The notes under the pieces: model-generated
The model's input: only the letters and a program-made list of their open reading frames with translations
What the model was told of the DNA's origin: nothing
The model's database searches: none
Made by a program: the position numbers and the translations under genes
Assembly (NCBI GenBank): GCA_902812365.1
Contig: CADDZC010000021.1
Location: 1 to 51,269, forward strand
Direction of reading: 5' to 3'
From: Acidobacteriota bacterium
GTDB lineage: Bacteria; Acidobacteriota; Terriglobia; UBA7540
Length of the DNA stretch: 51,269 bases
In this document: piece by piece, positions 40,782-49,102 of the stretch
Position numbering within the stretch: the first letter of the stretch is position 1
Layout of the letters: the number at the start of each line of letters is the position of its first letter

Positions 40782-40863
40782 ATGCAACGGCAGAGCCACG
40801 GGATGAGCCCCCGGCCGATGTTCCGCCGGAGGGATCGGCCGTGGCCCGGTACTCGGCAACGCC

Positions 40864-40893
40864 ATACTAGGGGACAGATTCGGCCGAAGTCAA
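40864..40893 (-). promoter_or_regulatory. Promoter of the tRNA gene
   Basis: On the minus strand, TTGACT (40893-40888), 18-bp spacer and TAGTAT (40869-40864). The predicted start is about 75 nt before the tRNA 5' end. The rest of 40782-41037 shows no gene or clear signal. Confidence 0.55.
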
Positions 40894-41037
40894 GGAACGA
40901 CCGAGACCGCGTCCGGGCGACCACGACGGAGGAGGCCAGCCGCGTTGCGAGCGCCTTTGCGAGGCTGAACCTCGATGGAACAGATCGGAGGGTTCCGCGG
41001 TCTTCACCGTCCAGCCGTTTTCGTCTCGTCCGATCGC

Positions 41038-44000
41038 TCAGCTTTCCCGGGTCAAATAGAAGTACAGTGCGGGAGTGATGATGAGCGAGAGCACCATTGA
41101 GATCACAATTCCGCCGATCACGGCGATGGCCAGCGGCTGCAGCATCTGGGAACCGGCGCCCCAGGCGAGCGCCAGCGGAAGCATACCGGCCACGGCCGCC
41201 AGGGCCGTCATCGCGATCGGGCGGAGTCGCCGTCTTCCGGCCTGGACCATGGCTTCGCGGGCGGACAAGCCGGCGCCGCGAAACTTCTGGTCGGCGTCGA
41301 GCAGCAGGATGCCGTTCTTGGCGACAATACCGACCACCATGATGAGGCCCATAAACGAGGAAATATTGAACGTCGTGCGGGTCAGAAGGAGGGCAAAAAA
41401 CACCCCCGACGTGGAAAGCAGAGCGGAGCCGAGGATGGCTGCCGGCGCCGCGAAAGAACGAAACTCGAAGAGCAAAACGAGGAAAACCAGGACCAGCGCC
41501 AGCACCAGCACCGTCGCCAGGTCGCGGAAGGACTTCTGCTGCTCGGCATAAAGTCCTCCGTACTCGACTCGAATCGAGGGGGGCAGTTTGAGCGCCTGCA
41601 CAGCCTGTTGAACCTTGAGCATGCCGGTGCCGAGATCCAGGCCCTCCAGCCGCGCCGTTACCGCTACGTCACGCTGCAGATTTTCGCGCAGGATTTCCGT
41701 CTGGCCCGGCAGCTCCGCAATTCGGGCGAGTGAGCCGAGCGTGGCCACGCCACCCGCCGAGCTGACCAAGGGCGTGTTGCTAATCGCCTCGAGCGACGCG
41801 CGGCTGGCCGCCGGAAAGCGCACCCGAACCGTATAAGGACGATCATTGACGATGACCGGGGTCGGAGCGGGTTCTCCTTCGAGAATCGCCGCCGCGTCCA
41901 GGGTCACTTCTTCCGGGGTAAAGCCGGCGCGGGCGGCGGCCGCCGGATTGACCTGGAACACCACGGCTGGGCCGCTCGTGGTGCTGTCAATACCGTTATC
42001 GATATCAACGATCGGATTTCGGTTCCCCACTTGAATCTTGCCGATCGCGTCGGCGACTTTAGGAGCCCATTCGTCCAAAAGCTGAGCATCGGGCGAAAAC
42101 ATTTTAATTTGGATCGGTTGCGGCGCGCTGGTCAGATCGCCAATCATGTCCTGCAGTACCTGAGTGAAATCCACGCTGATGGCCGGTTCCTGCTGGGCGA
42201 TTTCCGCGCGGAGCTGCTCCATGATCGCGTAAATGCTGCGGCGACGCTGGGCCTTCAGCTTGACCGAAATGTCCCCGGTGTTGGCCTCGGTCACGGCGGC
42301 AAGTCCTAGTTGCAGCCCCGTCCGGCGCGAGGTGCTCTCCACTTCCGGCAGGGCGCGAATCATCCTTTCGATGTGATCGAGCACCCGGTTGGTCTCCTCG
42401 AGCGAGCTACCGGGGGGCATCACGTAATCCAGCACGAATCCGCCCTCATCCATGGCCGGCAGCAGGTCGGAGCCGAGCGACCGGTAACAGAAATACGAGA
42501 CGACGATCAGGATGGCCGCCATCGCCGCGAGCCACCCCGGGTGCTCGAGCGAGCGGCGCATCCAGCGCTCGTAAAACCGGATGACCCGCGCGAAGAAACC
42601 CGTGATCGAGGCCTCCTCGGCCGCCATCAACCGCCTGAGGCTCTCCTCGCGTTCCGTTTCTTGAAGCGTGGGCTCCCCGTTCGGCTCCGGATTCGCGGCC
42701 GGGGACGCCAACCCCTGGCGGCGGATGAAATAGCGCGCCAGATTGGGAGTCCAGACGAGCGCCAGGGCGAGTGAGGTAAACAGCGAAACCGCCATCGTGA
42801 CCGCCAGCGCGCGGAAGAACGTGCCGGTCACCCCGGTGATGGAGATGAGCGGCAGAAACACGACCACCGGGGTCACGGTGGAGCCGACCAACGGTTTGGT
42901 GATCTCGCCGAGGGCGCTGCGGATGGCCTCCACCCGGCCCTGCCCGGCATCGCGGTGCAGAACGATATTTTCCACGACCACGATGGCGTCATCGATCACT
43001 AATCCGACCGCCGCCGCCAGACCGCCCATGGTCATCAAGTTGAAACTCTCCCCCAGGACTTTGAGAGCGATAAAAGTGACAAAGACGGTAATGGGAATCA
43101 CCATGCCGGCCACCAGGGAAGTTCCCCAATCCCGCAGGAAGACGACCAGCACAATCGAAGCCAAGATGATTCCAATCAGGATCGTGTCACGCACGTCCTG
43201 GATGGAGGCCGTTACGATCTCCGACTGGTCATAAAACCTTGAAATGCGGATACCGGCGGGAAGTGACCGTTCAAGACTGGCCATCTCGGCGTGAATCTCG
43301 TTGGCTACCTGGACGGTGTTGCTGAGGGGCTGGCGGCTGATGTAGATCAAAACCGCGGGCTTGCCGTTGGCGGTGACGACCGTGTAGACGGGCTTCACCG
43401 ACTGGTGGACTTCGCCAATATCACCAATGCGGACCGGGACGTCATTTTTGGTTTTCTTGATCACCACTCCCGCCAACTCCTCGGGTGTGTGCACCTGACC
43501 GTCCACCAAGCCCAGATAGAGCTGGTGATTGCGGGCGAGCAGCCCGGGCGAGTCAATGAGGTTGGTGTGCTGCACGGCGGCGATAATGTCGCTGACGGTA
43601 ACCTGAGTTTCGAGCAGCTTCGCGGGGTCGGGTGTGATCTGAAATTCGGGCTCCGCGCCGCCCTGCACCAGAACCGTCGAAACGCCGTTCAAGCGGTTCA
43701 AGCGGGGCTTCATTTGGTAGGTGGCCAGCTCCCACAGGTCGGTTTGAGGCACGGTGTCGGATGTCAGGCTGTAGGCGATGATGGGGAAGCTGGCAAACGT
43801 GAGCCGGTGAGTCTCGATTTGAGCCGTTGGCGGGAGCTGGCTCTGGACGCGGGCAAGGGCGGAGTTCACCAGTTGCAGGGTCTGGAACATGTCCACGTTC
43901 CAGCTGAAAAACAAGTCCACCTCGGCTGACCCGCGGCTGGTAATCGAGGTCACCCGTTCGAGGCCGGGCACGCTGTTGACGGCTTCCTCAATCGGGCGCG

Positions 44001-44211
44001 TGATGGTGACCAGCATCTGGTTGATCGGCATGACGCCGTTATCGACGGCGATCAAGACGCGCGGGAAATTCGTGGAGGGGAAAACGGCCACGGGGATGGT
44101 GAAGGCGACGTAAATGCCCACCAGCGCCAGCGTCACAATGAGAAAAATCACCGACTTTGAGTGGCGTACCAGCCAGTAGTCGGAAGGATCGTTCACGCCT
44201 GCGCTCTCCAT
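41038..44211 (-). CDS. RND-family efflux pump (HAE/AcrB-type inner-membrane transporter)
   Basis: About 1057 residues. It has the duplicated RND layout: helix 1, a large periplasmic loop, helices 2-6, then the same again. The proton-relay motif GLVIDDAIVVVEN (two adjacent Asp in helix 4) and the helix-10 Lys in GIVAKNGILLLD mark the hydrophobe/amphiphile exporters. The helix-4 pattern of heavy-metal RND pumps is absent. Between the halves is an unusually charged cytoplasmic linker (PEPNGEPTLQETEREESLRRLMAAEEAS). ATG 44211 is used here; GTG at 44274 or 44196 (the latter with GGAG upstream) are alternatives, so the start is uncertain. It lies 152 nt after the adaptor gene and completes a TolC-adaptor-pump operon. 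Substrates are unknown, probably drugs, solvents or metabolites. Confidence 0.92.
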   Translation of the reverse strand: MESAGVNDPSDYWLVRHSKSVIFLIVTLALVGIYVAFTIPVAVFPSTNFPRVLIAVDNGVMPINQMLVTITRPIEEAVNSVPGLERVTSITSRGSAEVDLFFSWNVDMFQTLQLVNSALARVQSQLPPTAQIETHRLTFASFPIIAYSLTSDTVPQTDLWELATYQMKPRLNRLNGVSTVLVQGGAEPEFQITPDPAKLLETQVTVSDIIAAVQHTNLIDSPGLLARNHQLYLGLVDGQVHTPEELAGVVIKKTKNDVPVRIGDIGEVHQSVKPVYTVVTANGKPAVLIYISRQPLSNTVQVANEIHAEMASLERSLPAGIRISRFYDQSEIVTASIQDVRDTILIGIILASIVLVVFLRDWGTSLVAGMVIPITVFVTFIALKVLGESFNLMTMGGLAAAVGLVIDDAIVVVENIVLHRDAGQGRVEAIRSALGEITKPLVGSTVTPVVVFLPLISITGVTGTFFRALAVTMAVSLFTSLALALVWTPNLARYFIRRQGLASPAANPEPNGEPTLQETEREESLRRLMAAEEASITGFFARVIRFYERWMRRSLEHPGWLAAMAAILIVVSYFCYRSLGSDLLPAMDEGGFVLDYVMPPGSSLEETNRVLDHIERMIRALPEVESTSRRTGLQLGLAAVTEANTGDISVKLKAQRRRSIYAIMEQLRAEIAQQEPAISVDFTQVLQDMIGDLTSAPQPIQIKMFSPDAQLLDEWAPKVADAIGKIQVGNRNPIVDIDNGIDSTTSGPAVVFQVNPAAAARAGFTPEEVTLDAAAILEGEPAPTPVIVNDRPYTVRVRFPAASRASLEAISNTPLVSSAGGVATLGSLARIAELPGQTEILRENLQRDVAVTARLEGLDLGTGMLKVQQAVQALKLPPSIRVEYGGLYAEQQKSFRDLATVLVLALVLVFLVLLFEFRSFAAPAAILGSALLSTSGVFFALLLTRTTFNISSFMGLIMVVGIVAKNGILLLDADQKFRGAGLSAREAMVQAGRRRLRPIAMTALAAVAGMLPLALAWGAGSQMLQPLAIAVIGGIVISMVLSLIITPALYFYLTRES

Positions 44212-44363
44212 TCCGGGTCGCGATTGAAGGGCAGAGACCTCGGGACCCTGGAACCGCCAAAACCGCCGGGCCACGGCGGAGCTACCTCGGGCGACCCCCG
44301 CAGCCAGCCGGAACGCTGTCCGAGCGGTGCCGGTATTGGCTCGCTTGCGCCGCCCACGAATGC

Positions 44364-45680
44364 CTACTCCTTTCCTCCGGCGCCCTGCTTCGCGGCGCTC
44401 TCGGGCGGCGGAGCCGCGATTTTGATCTTCGTGTTGTCGGCCAGGCCGTAGGCTCCGCTCGTCACCACTTGGTCGCCTTCCTTGAGGCCGTCGGTGATCT
44501 GAATCAGGTCATTCTGGCGAATGCCTGTCTTCACGGACTGCTGGTGCGCCCGGCCGTCCGCGCCCGCCAGCATCACCGTTGTGCTCCCGTCAGCGGCGGT
44601 CAGGAGGGCCGGGGCGGGAATCATCAGCGCGCTCGTTACCGTCTCGGCCACCATCGAAAGTCGTGCGCTGGTCCCTGGCTTCAGCGCCCGGTGAGGATTC
44701 GGGACCTCCACCCAAACCTCCACCGTCGTGCTGCCCGGATCGAGCGCCGGACTCACCATCGTCACCGTGCCGCTCAGTTCGTCGATCACGCCCGGAACCG
44801 ACAGCGTCGCCCGGTCCCCGAGCTTGAGCAGTTGGGCTTCGGATTGCGGCAGATGGGCGCGGGCGACGACTCGGGAAGTGTCCATCACCGTGATCAGCGG
44901 GGCGCCGGCAGTGGCCATTTCGCCCGGATAAAGCGGGCGATCGGTGACCACGCCCTCGATCGGGCTGCGAATCTTCGAGTAGTTGAGCTGAGCCTGAGCT
45001 CCTTCGTACCGGGCTCGCGCCGCCGCCAGCTGGCCCTCGGCCACCTTGAGACTGTCGGCTCGAACCAGTTGCAACGTCGTCAGGTGCTTCTCCGCGATCT
45101 CGTACGCGTTGCGCGCCTGGGTCAAGGCCACGCCGGCGTCATTCACGTCTTTACGCGCCGCCGCTCCCTGCCGGTACAGATTCTGGAGGCTATCGTACCG
45201 CTTCTGGGCGGCATCCAGAGCTTCTTTGGCTGCCTTCACGTCGAGCTCTGCCTTCTGCACCTCCTCCGGGACGCTGGCTTTGGTGGCCGTTTCGTAAGCC
45301 GCCTCAGCCTGTTCGTATGCGCCCCGGCTCTCCGCCACAGCGGCCGCCAAGTCTTTGTTCTCTAAAAGTGCCAACAACTGACCCCGCTCGACCCGGTCGC
45401 CCCGATTGACGTAAAACTGACTGACTGGCGCACTGACCTTGGGGACGATCGACGCTTGGTGGAGCGGGAACAACACCGCGTCGGCGGTAACGATTCGTTG
45501 CAGGGTACCACGCTTCACCACCGCGGCTTCGACGGTCACCACAGGTTCCTTCTCGCCGGCCTCCCGACTGGAGCAGCCGACGAGCGCCATCCCTACCACC
45601 ACCGCGGCCGCCCCCGCCCACCTCCAGTCCGCCGCCGGCAGCCTCGCGCGCCTCTCTCTCGCCCCTATGCGTCGCATCAT
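44364..45680 (-). CDS. RND periplasmic adaptor lipoprotein (HlyD/MFP family)
   Basis: A 438-residue membrane-fusion protein. A lipoprotein signal ends in the lipobox LVGC (C36). A split biotinyl-lipoyl domain (ASIVPKVSAPVSQFYVNRGDRVERGQLLALLEN, then SPIEGVVTDRPLYPGEM) flanks a long coiled-coil hairpin (about 110-230) that contacts the outer-membrane channel. Beta-barrel and membrane-proximal domains follow (about 265-425). The start is one of two adjacent ATG codons (45680/45677) with AGGG upstream, 6 nt after the stop of the TolC-like gene, so translation is likely coupled. It bridges the pump encoded downstream and the channel encoded upstream. Confidence 0.94.
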   Translation of the reverse strand: MMRRIGARERRARLPAADWRWAGAAAVVVGMALVGCSSREAGEKEPVVTVEAAVVKRGTLQRIVTADAVLFPLHQASIVPKVSAPVSQFYVNRGDRVERGQLLALLENKDLAAAVAESRGAYEQAEAAYETATKASVPEEVQKAELDVKAAKEALDAAQKRYDSLQNLYRQGAAARKDVNDAGVALTQARNAYEIAEKHLTTLQLVRADSLKVAEGQLAAARARYEGAQAQLNYSKIRSPIEGVVTDRPLYPGEMATAGAPLITVMDTSRVVARAHLPQSEAQLLKLGDRATLSVPGVIDELSGTVTMVSPALDPGSTTVEVWVEVPNPHRALKPGTSARLSMVAETVTSALMIPAPALLTAADGSTTVMLAGADGRAHQQSVKTGIRQNDLIQITDGLKEGDQVVTSGAYGLADNTKIKIAAPPPESAAKQGAGGKE

Positions 45681-45686
45681 CCGACC

Positions 45687-47105
45687 CTAAAAGCTTCCGG
45701 TGAGCGTCTGCAAGTTCGCCAGCGCGACTCGGTAGCGCACGGCCCCGTCGTCGTAGGCGTTTCTCGCCAGCGTCAGCGTATTCTGGGCGTCCACGACCTC
45801 CAGGACGGTAGCCTCACCGGCCTGGTAGCGCAGGGTGTTCAAACGGAGGCTCTCGGCGGCGAGGTCGGCGGATTGTCGCAGGGTGTCTAACTCCCGGCGA
45901 GCCGTCGCCGCTTCTCCGTAGAACGCATAGAGATTGCTCAGCAACTGCCGCTCGGCGGCGCTGAGCTGGGCCTGGGCCAGCTGGCGCCGAAGCCGGGCCT
46001 GCTTCAGTTTGCTGCGCAACATGCCCCAGTCCCAAACCGGCAAGGTAGCCGTAGCGGTTAGGAAGTATCCCAGGTTGGGCACAGGTCCGAGCTCCCGGTT
46101 GCCGCTGTCGACGCTCCTCAAGGCGATGGCATTGGCTTCGATGCCATAATCGAGGTCTAGGCTGAAGGAGGGCAGAAAGGCTTGCCGTGCCGCTGAAACC
46201 TCAAAACTCGCGGCCCGAAGCGCTTCCAGGGCCGCCCGCACGTCGGGATTCTGCCGCCCGGCCATCGCCTGGACGTCGGAAAACGAGGGCAGCGGCGGCG
46301 ACAGGTCCAGGTCGTCGACGACGTTAAAATTCTGATTGAAATCGCGGAAGAGTAGCACAGCCAGGCCCAACCGAGCGCTCTCCATCGCCAGGCGCGCCTC
46401 CTCGAAGCCCCGCTCGGCGTCGTTGGCCTGGAGCCGGAATTTGATCACGTCGCTGTGGGCTACCTCTCCGCCGCGCTCGAGATCCTGGCTGATGGTGAGG
46501 AAGTGTTGGGCTTGCTCGAAGGCTTGCTGGGCGGTCGAATACTTGCGCTCGGCATCCACCAGGGCGTAGTAAGCGCGGGTAACAGTTACGGCGAGGCCGC
46601 GCCGGGCGATCTCCTCCCTGGCGCGCGCCACGGCTTCGGTGGCCATCGAGCGACGATAGGTGATCTGGGTGAGCGCGGAGGGCGAAAGATCCTGATGCAC
46701 AACGCTCCACTCACGGTAGACGTGGACACCGTCGTTGGTGACGAACCGTCCGGTTGGAATCCTGCCGTTACCTTGAGTGTTCAGGAATTCCGACCGAAGT
46801 CCGACGGCGGGCAGCAGAGTCGCCCGGGCTTGCGCTCGATCTTCACGGGCCAGTTCCGCGTCCGTTACGGCGGAGAGGAAAGTCGCATCGTTTTGTTCCG
46901 CTCGTTCCAGCGCGTCGTGCAGCGTCAAGGTGAGGGGTGCGGGCGCTGTTGACGCTGCGTTCCTTTCCGCTCCGGCCGGTTGGACGGCCGGGGCGATTAG
47001 ATTGAGGTGCTGGGCGCGCGCTGATCCCGCCGCGAGGCAGAGCGTCAGCAGGCTCGCCAGAATCTGTATGCCGGTCGTCGTTATAAACATGCGATCCACA
47101 GCCAT
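45687..47105 (-). CDS. TolC-like outer-membrane efflux channel
   Basis: A 472-residue outer-membrane efflux protein. A signal peptide (GIQILASLLTLCLAAGSARAQ) is followed by two homologous halves of the OEP domain. The first opens with LTLTLHDALERAEQNDATFLSA. The second contains QNPDVRAALEALRAASFEVSAARQAFLPSFSLDLDYG and ends with LRYQAGEATVLEVVDAQNTL, the typical OEP signature. AAGGAGG precedes the ATG at 47105. It is the first gene of the leftward efflux operon. Possible promoter elements on this strand (TTGGCT, 17 bp, TACAGA, just upstream of the gene) are weak. No regulator gene adjoins. Confidence 0.94.
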   Translation of the reverse strand: MAVDRMFITTTGIQILASLLTLCLAAGSARAQHLNLIAPAVQPAGAERNAASTAPAPLTLTLHDALERAEQNDATFLSAVTDAELAREDRAQARATLLPAVGLRSEFLNTQGNGRIPTGRFVTNDGVHVYREWSVVHQDLSPSALTQITYRRSMATEAVARAREEIARRGLAVTVTRAYYALVDAERKYSTAQQAFEQAQHFLTISQDLERGGEVAHSDVIKFRLQANDAERGFEEARLAMESARLGLAVLLFRDFNQNFNVVDDLDLSPPLPSFSDVQAMAGRQNPDVRAALEALRAASFEVSAARQAFLPSFSLDLDYGIEANAIALRSVDSGNRELGPVPNLGYFLTATATLPVWDWGMLRSKLKQARLRRQLAQAQLSAAERQLLSNLYAFYGEAATARRELDTLRQSADLAAESLRLNTLRYQAGEATVLEVVDAQNTLTLARNAYDDGAVRYRVALANLQTLTGSF

Positions 47106-47410
47106 GGCTCCTCCTTGAGCGCGGTTCTATCTGTATCTTATCAGGAAGCTCGAGCCAAGGGAGTTTCGGCGCCACGCCGACGGCTGGCCGAGGCTGGCGC
47201 CGGAGCCGTGGAACGGCGTTTCCGACGCTCTTCCGCTGATGGTCGCCGCCACGGTACGCTTCTAGCCAATGCCGGGAACGTGACCAAGGTTGCGCGGAAA
47301 GGCCGGCGCTCGGTGCCGGCTCTTTCGGAGGCCGCGTGACTCAATCCCCTTGGCTTTTCCTCTCGCCTAGGTCATCATTTCGGATGGCGGATTGGAGTTG
47401 ACGAGAGCCG
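47106..47410. other. Divergent gene-free region with a GC hairpin
   Basis: This 305-bp gap separates the efflux operon from the Ni/Co-type transporter gene. It holds a hairpin at 47297-47326 (GAAAG-GCCGGC, loop GCTCGGT, GCCGGC-T-CTTTC: 11 pairs with one bulged T) about 85 nt before the transporter start. No known metal riboswitch pattern is recognised. Nothing else clear is seen. Confidence 0.4.
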
Positions 47411-48220
47411 ATGACCACGCTGATTGCCGTCATTCTTCTGGGTTTTTTTCTCGGGATGCGTCATGCTACCGATCCTGACCACGTCATCGCCGTGACGACC
47501 ATCGTAGCGCGGCAGCGCTCGGTGCGCCAGGCGGCCTGGGTCGGGGCTTTTTGGGGCCTGGGTCACACGCTGACTATTCTGGTTGTCGGGAGCGCCATTA
47601 TCCTCTTCAAGGTCATGATTCCGCCGCGCCTTGGCCTGACCATGGAGCTCTGCGTGGGCTTGATGTTGATTCTGCTCGGCTTGCTGAACCTCACCGGCGT
47701 CCTGCGTCGGGTCGCCGAAACCTTCAGGCTCGCCGGTCAGGAACATCAGGCCCACGGGCACACCCACCCTCATGGAGGCGGCGACAGCGTCCATTGCCAC
47801 GATTCCGAGCACGCCCCCGGTCGTCACCCCAAGGAGCAGGCTAACCTGCCGGGCCGGTTAGACCGGTGGCTGGGCAGCCTGGGCTTCTACCAGGCCCTCC
47901 GGCCCTTGATCGTCGGCATCGTGCACGGGCTGGCTGGCTCGGCCGCGATCGCCCTGCTGGTGCTCGCGGCCATTCACAACTCTCTCTGGGGTGTCGTGTA
48001 TTTGCTCGTATTCGGCGCCGGAACCGTGGCCGGCATGATGTTGATCACCGCCGCCATTGCTGTGCCGTACGCGTACACGGGCCGGCGGTTCGTGCGCTGG
48101 AATCGACACTTGGCCACGGCTTCCGGAGTGGTGAGCCTCCTGTTCGGACTCTTCATCGCCTATCGGATTGGTATTGCCGACGGACTGTTCACGAGCCATC
48201 CCTCGTGGACGCCGCGCTAG
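47411..48220 (+). CDS. HoxN/NixA/UreH-type nickel/cobalt transporter with His-rich loop
   Basis: A 269-residue inner-membrane protein with about six or seven helices. The first helix carries the family's metal signature HATDPDH (H18, D23, H24; the Hx4DH motif), and helix 2 has the GLGHT motif. Between helices 3 and 4 is a hydrophilic loop (about 111-140) with nine histidines. Helices resume with PLIVGIVHGLAGSAAIALLVL, the second conserved GxxHGLAGS motif. It is shorter than full NiCoT permeases and closer to the UreH/short family. Nickel or cobalt transport is likely, but direction is not certain, because His-rich loops also occur in RcnA-type exporters. A GAGAG sequence lies before ATG 47411. 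Confidence 0.82.
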   Translation: MTTLIAVILLGFFLGMRHATDPDHVIAVTTIVARQRSVRQAAWVGAFWGLGHTLTILVVGSAIILFKVMIPPRLGLTMELCVGLMLILLGLLNLTGVLRRVAETFRLAGQEHQAHGHTHPHGGGDSVHCHDSEHAPGRHPKEQANLPGRLDRWLGSLGFYQALRPLIVGIVHGLAGSAAIALLVLAAIHNSLWGVVYLLVFGAGTVAGMMLITAAIAVPYAYTGRRFVRWNRHLATASGVVSLLFGLFIAYRIGIADGLFTSHPSWTPR

Positions 48221-48318
48221 CGTGAGGCAGCTCAGCCCGCGCCCATCGCACCGGGCGTTATGGCCGCCGGACTGGACACGGCTCTCGGACCGAAGAGGAA
48301 GTGCCTCGCCGGCTTCGA

Positions 48319-48348
48319 TTGACGGAACCACTCGGCCGTGTCTAGAAT
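48319..48348 (+). promoter_or_regulatory. Putative promoter of the YfgM-like TPR gene
   Basis: TTGACG (48319-48324), an 18-bp spacer and TAGAAT (48343-48348), about 40 bp before the GTG start at 48389. Confidence 0.55.
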
Positions 48349-48388
48349 GAATCGGCGTTGAGCGAGCGGGCGTTCGAAAGGTGATTCT

Positions 48389-49102
48389 GTGGCCAGGTTG
48401 ACGCGCCAGGAACTGAAGAAAGACGAGTTTTTAAGCACCGTCGAAACCGTCGAGCAGTTCGCCAAGCAGCACACGCGGCTCATCATCGTCGTGGTGGTGG
48501 CGGCGATGGCGGCGGTCAGCGCCGTGCTCGCTTACCGGACGTATTCCGAGCGCCAGGAGGCTGAAGCCAACGCCGCCCTGGGAGCGGCGCTGAAGACCTT
48601 CGACGCGCCGGTGGGTGCGGGAGCTGACGCCTTGGGCGGGACGGCCTCCTTCGCGACGGCGTCGGAGAAGTACAAAAAGGCCCTCGAGCAGTTCAATGAG
48701 ATTCTTGTGAAGTATCCGAAGCAGAAGGCTGCCGACATCGCCCGTTACCACGCCGGGCTGTGCGAGTCTGAACTGGGAAACCGGGCGGCGGCGGTCAAGG
48801 TGCTTCAGGATGCGGCGAACTCGCCCGATCAGAACTTGGCGGCGCTCGCTCGGCTGGCTTTGGCGGGAGAATACATGAAAACCGGCGCATCACAGGACGC
48901 GATCAAGCTTTATCGCCAGCTTGTCGACCACCCCACCCTTACGGTTCCCAGGGCTACAGCCCTATTGGCACTGGCGGATGCGTATCGGGAGACGCAGCCC
49001 GCCCAGGCGCGGGCGATTTACGAGCAGCTGCGGAGGGAATGGGGAGACAATCCTTACCTGGCCTCGACCGTGAATGAGGAACTGGCCAGCCTGCCGAAGT
49101 GA
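48389..49102 (+). CDS. YfgM-like membrane-anchored TPR protein
   Basis: A 237-residue protein. A short cytoplasmic N-terminus (LTRQELKKDEFLSTVETVEQFAKQHT) precedes a single transmembrane helix (LIIVVVVAAMAAVSAVLAYRTY, about 31-52). A periplasmic TPR-like domain follows (about 85-235), resembling the domain of YfgM, which works with the Sec translocon and periplasmic chaperones. The start is a GTG with AAAGGTGA 4 nt upstream. Its stop codon overlaps the GTG proposed as start of the next gene (GTGA, 49099-49102). Co-transcription with the ETF oxidoreductase gene is likely, but no functional link is known. Confidence 0.85.
   Translation: MARLTRQELKKDEFLSTVETVEQFAKQHTRLIIVVVVAAMAAVSAVLAYRTYSERQEAEANAALGAALKTFDAPVGAGADALGGTASFATASEKYKKALEQFNEILVKYPKQKAADIARYHAGLCESELGNRAAAVKVLQDAANSPDQNLAALARLALAGEYMKTGASQDAIKLYRQLVDHPTLTVPRATALLALADAYRETQPAQARAIYEQLRREWGDNPYLASTVNEELASLPK

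Noticed and set aside
41038-44211. Heavy-metal (CusA/CzcA-type) RND pump
   Set aside because: Helix 4 has the adjacent Asp pair of AcrB-type exporters rather than the heavy-metal pattern, so the nearby Ni/Co-type gene is not taken as a functional link.
46217-46226. GAAGCGCTTC as a further LacI-type operator
   Set aside because: It is inside the TolC-like coding region, and an 8-bp palindromic core is expected about once by chance in this length.
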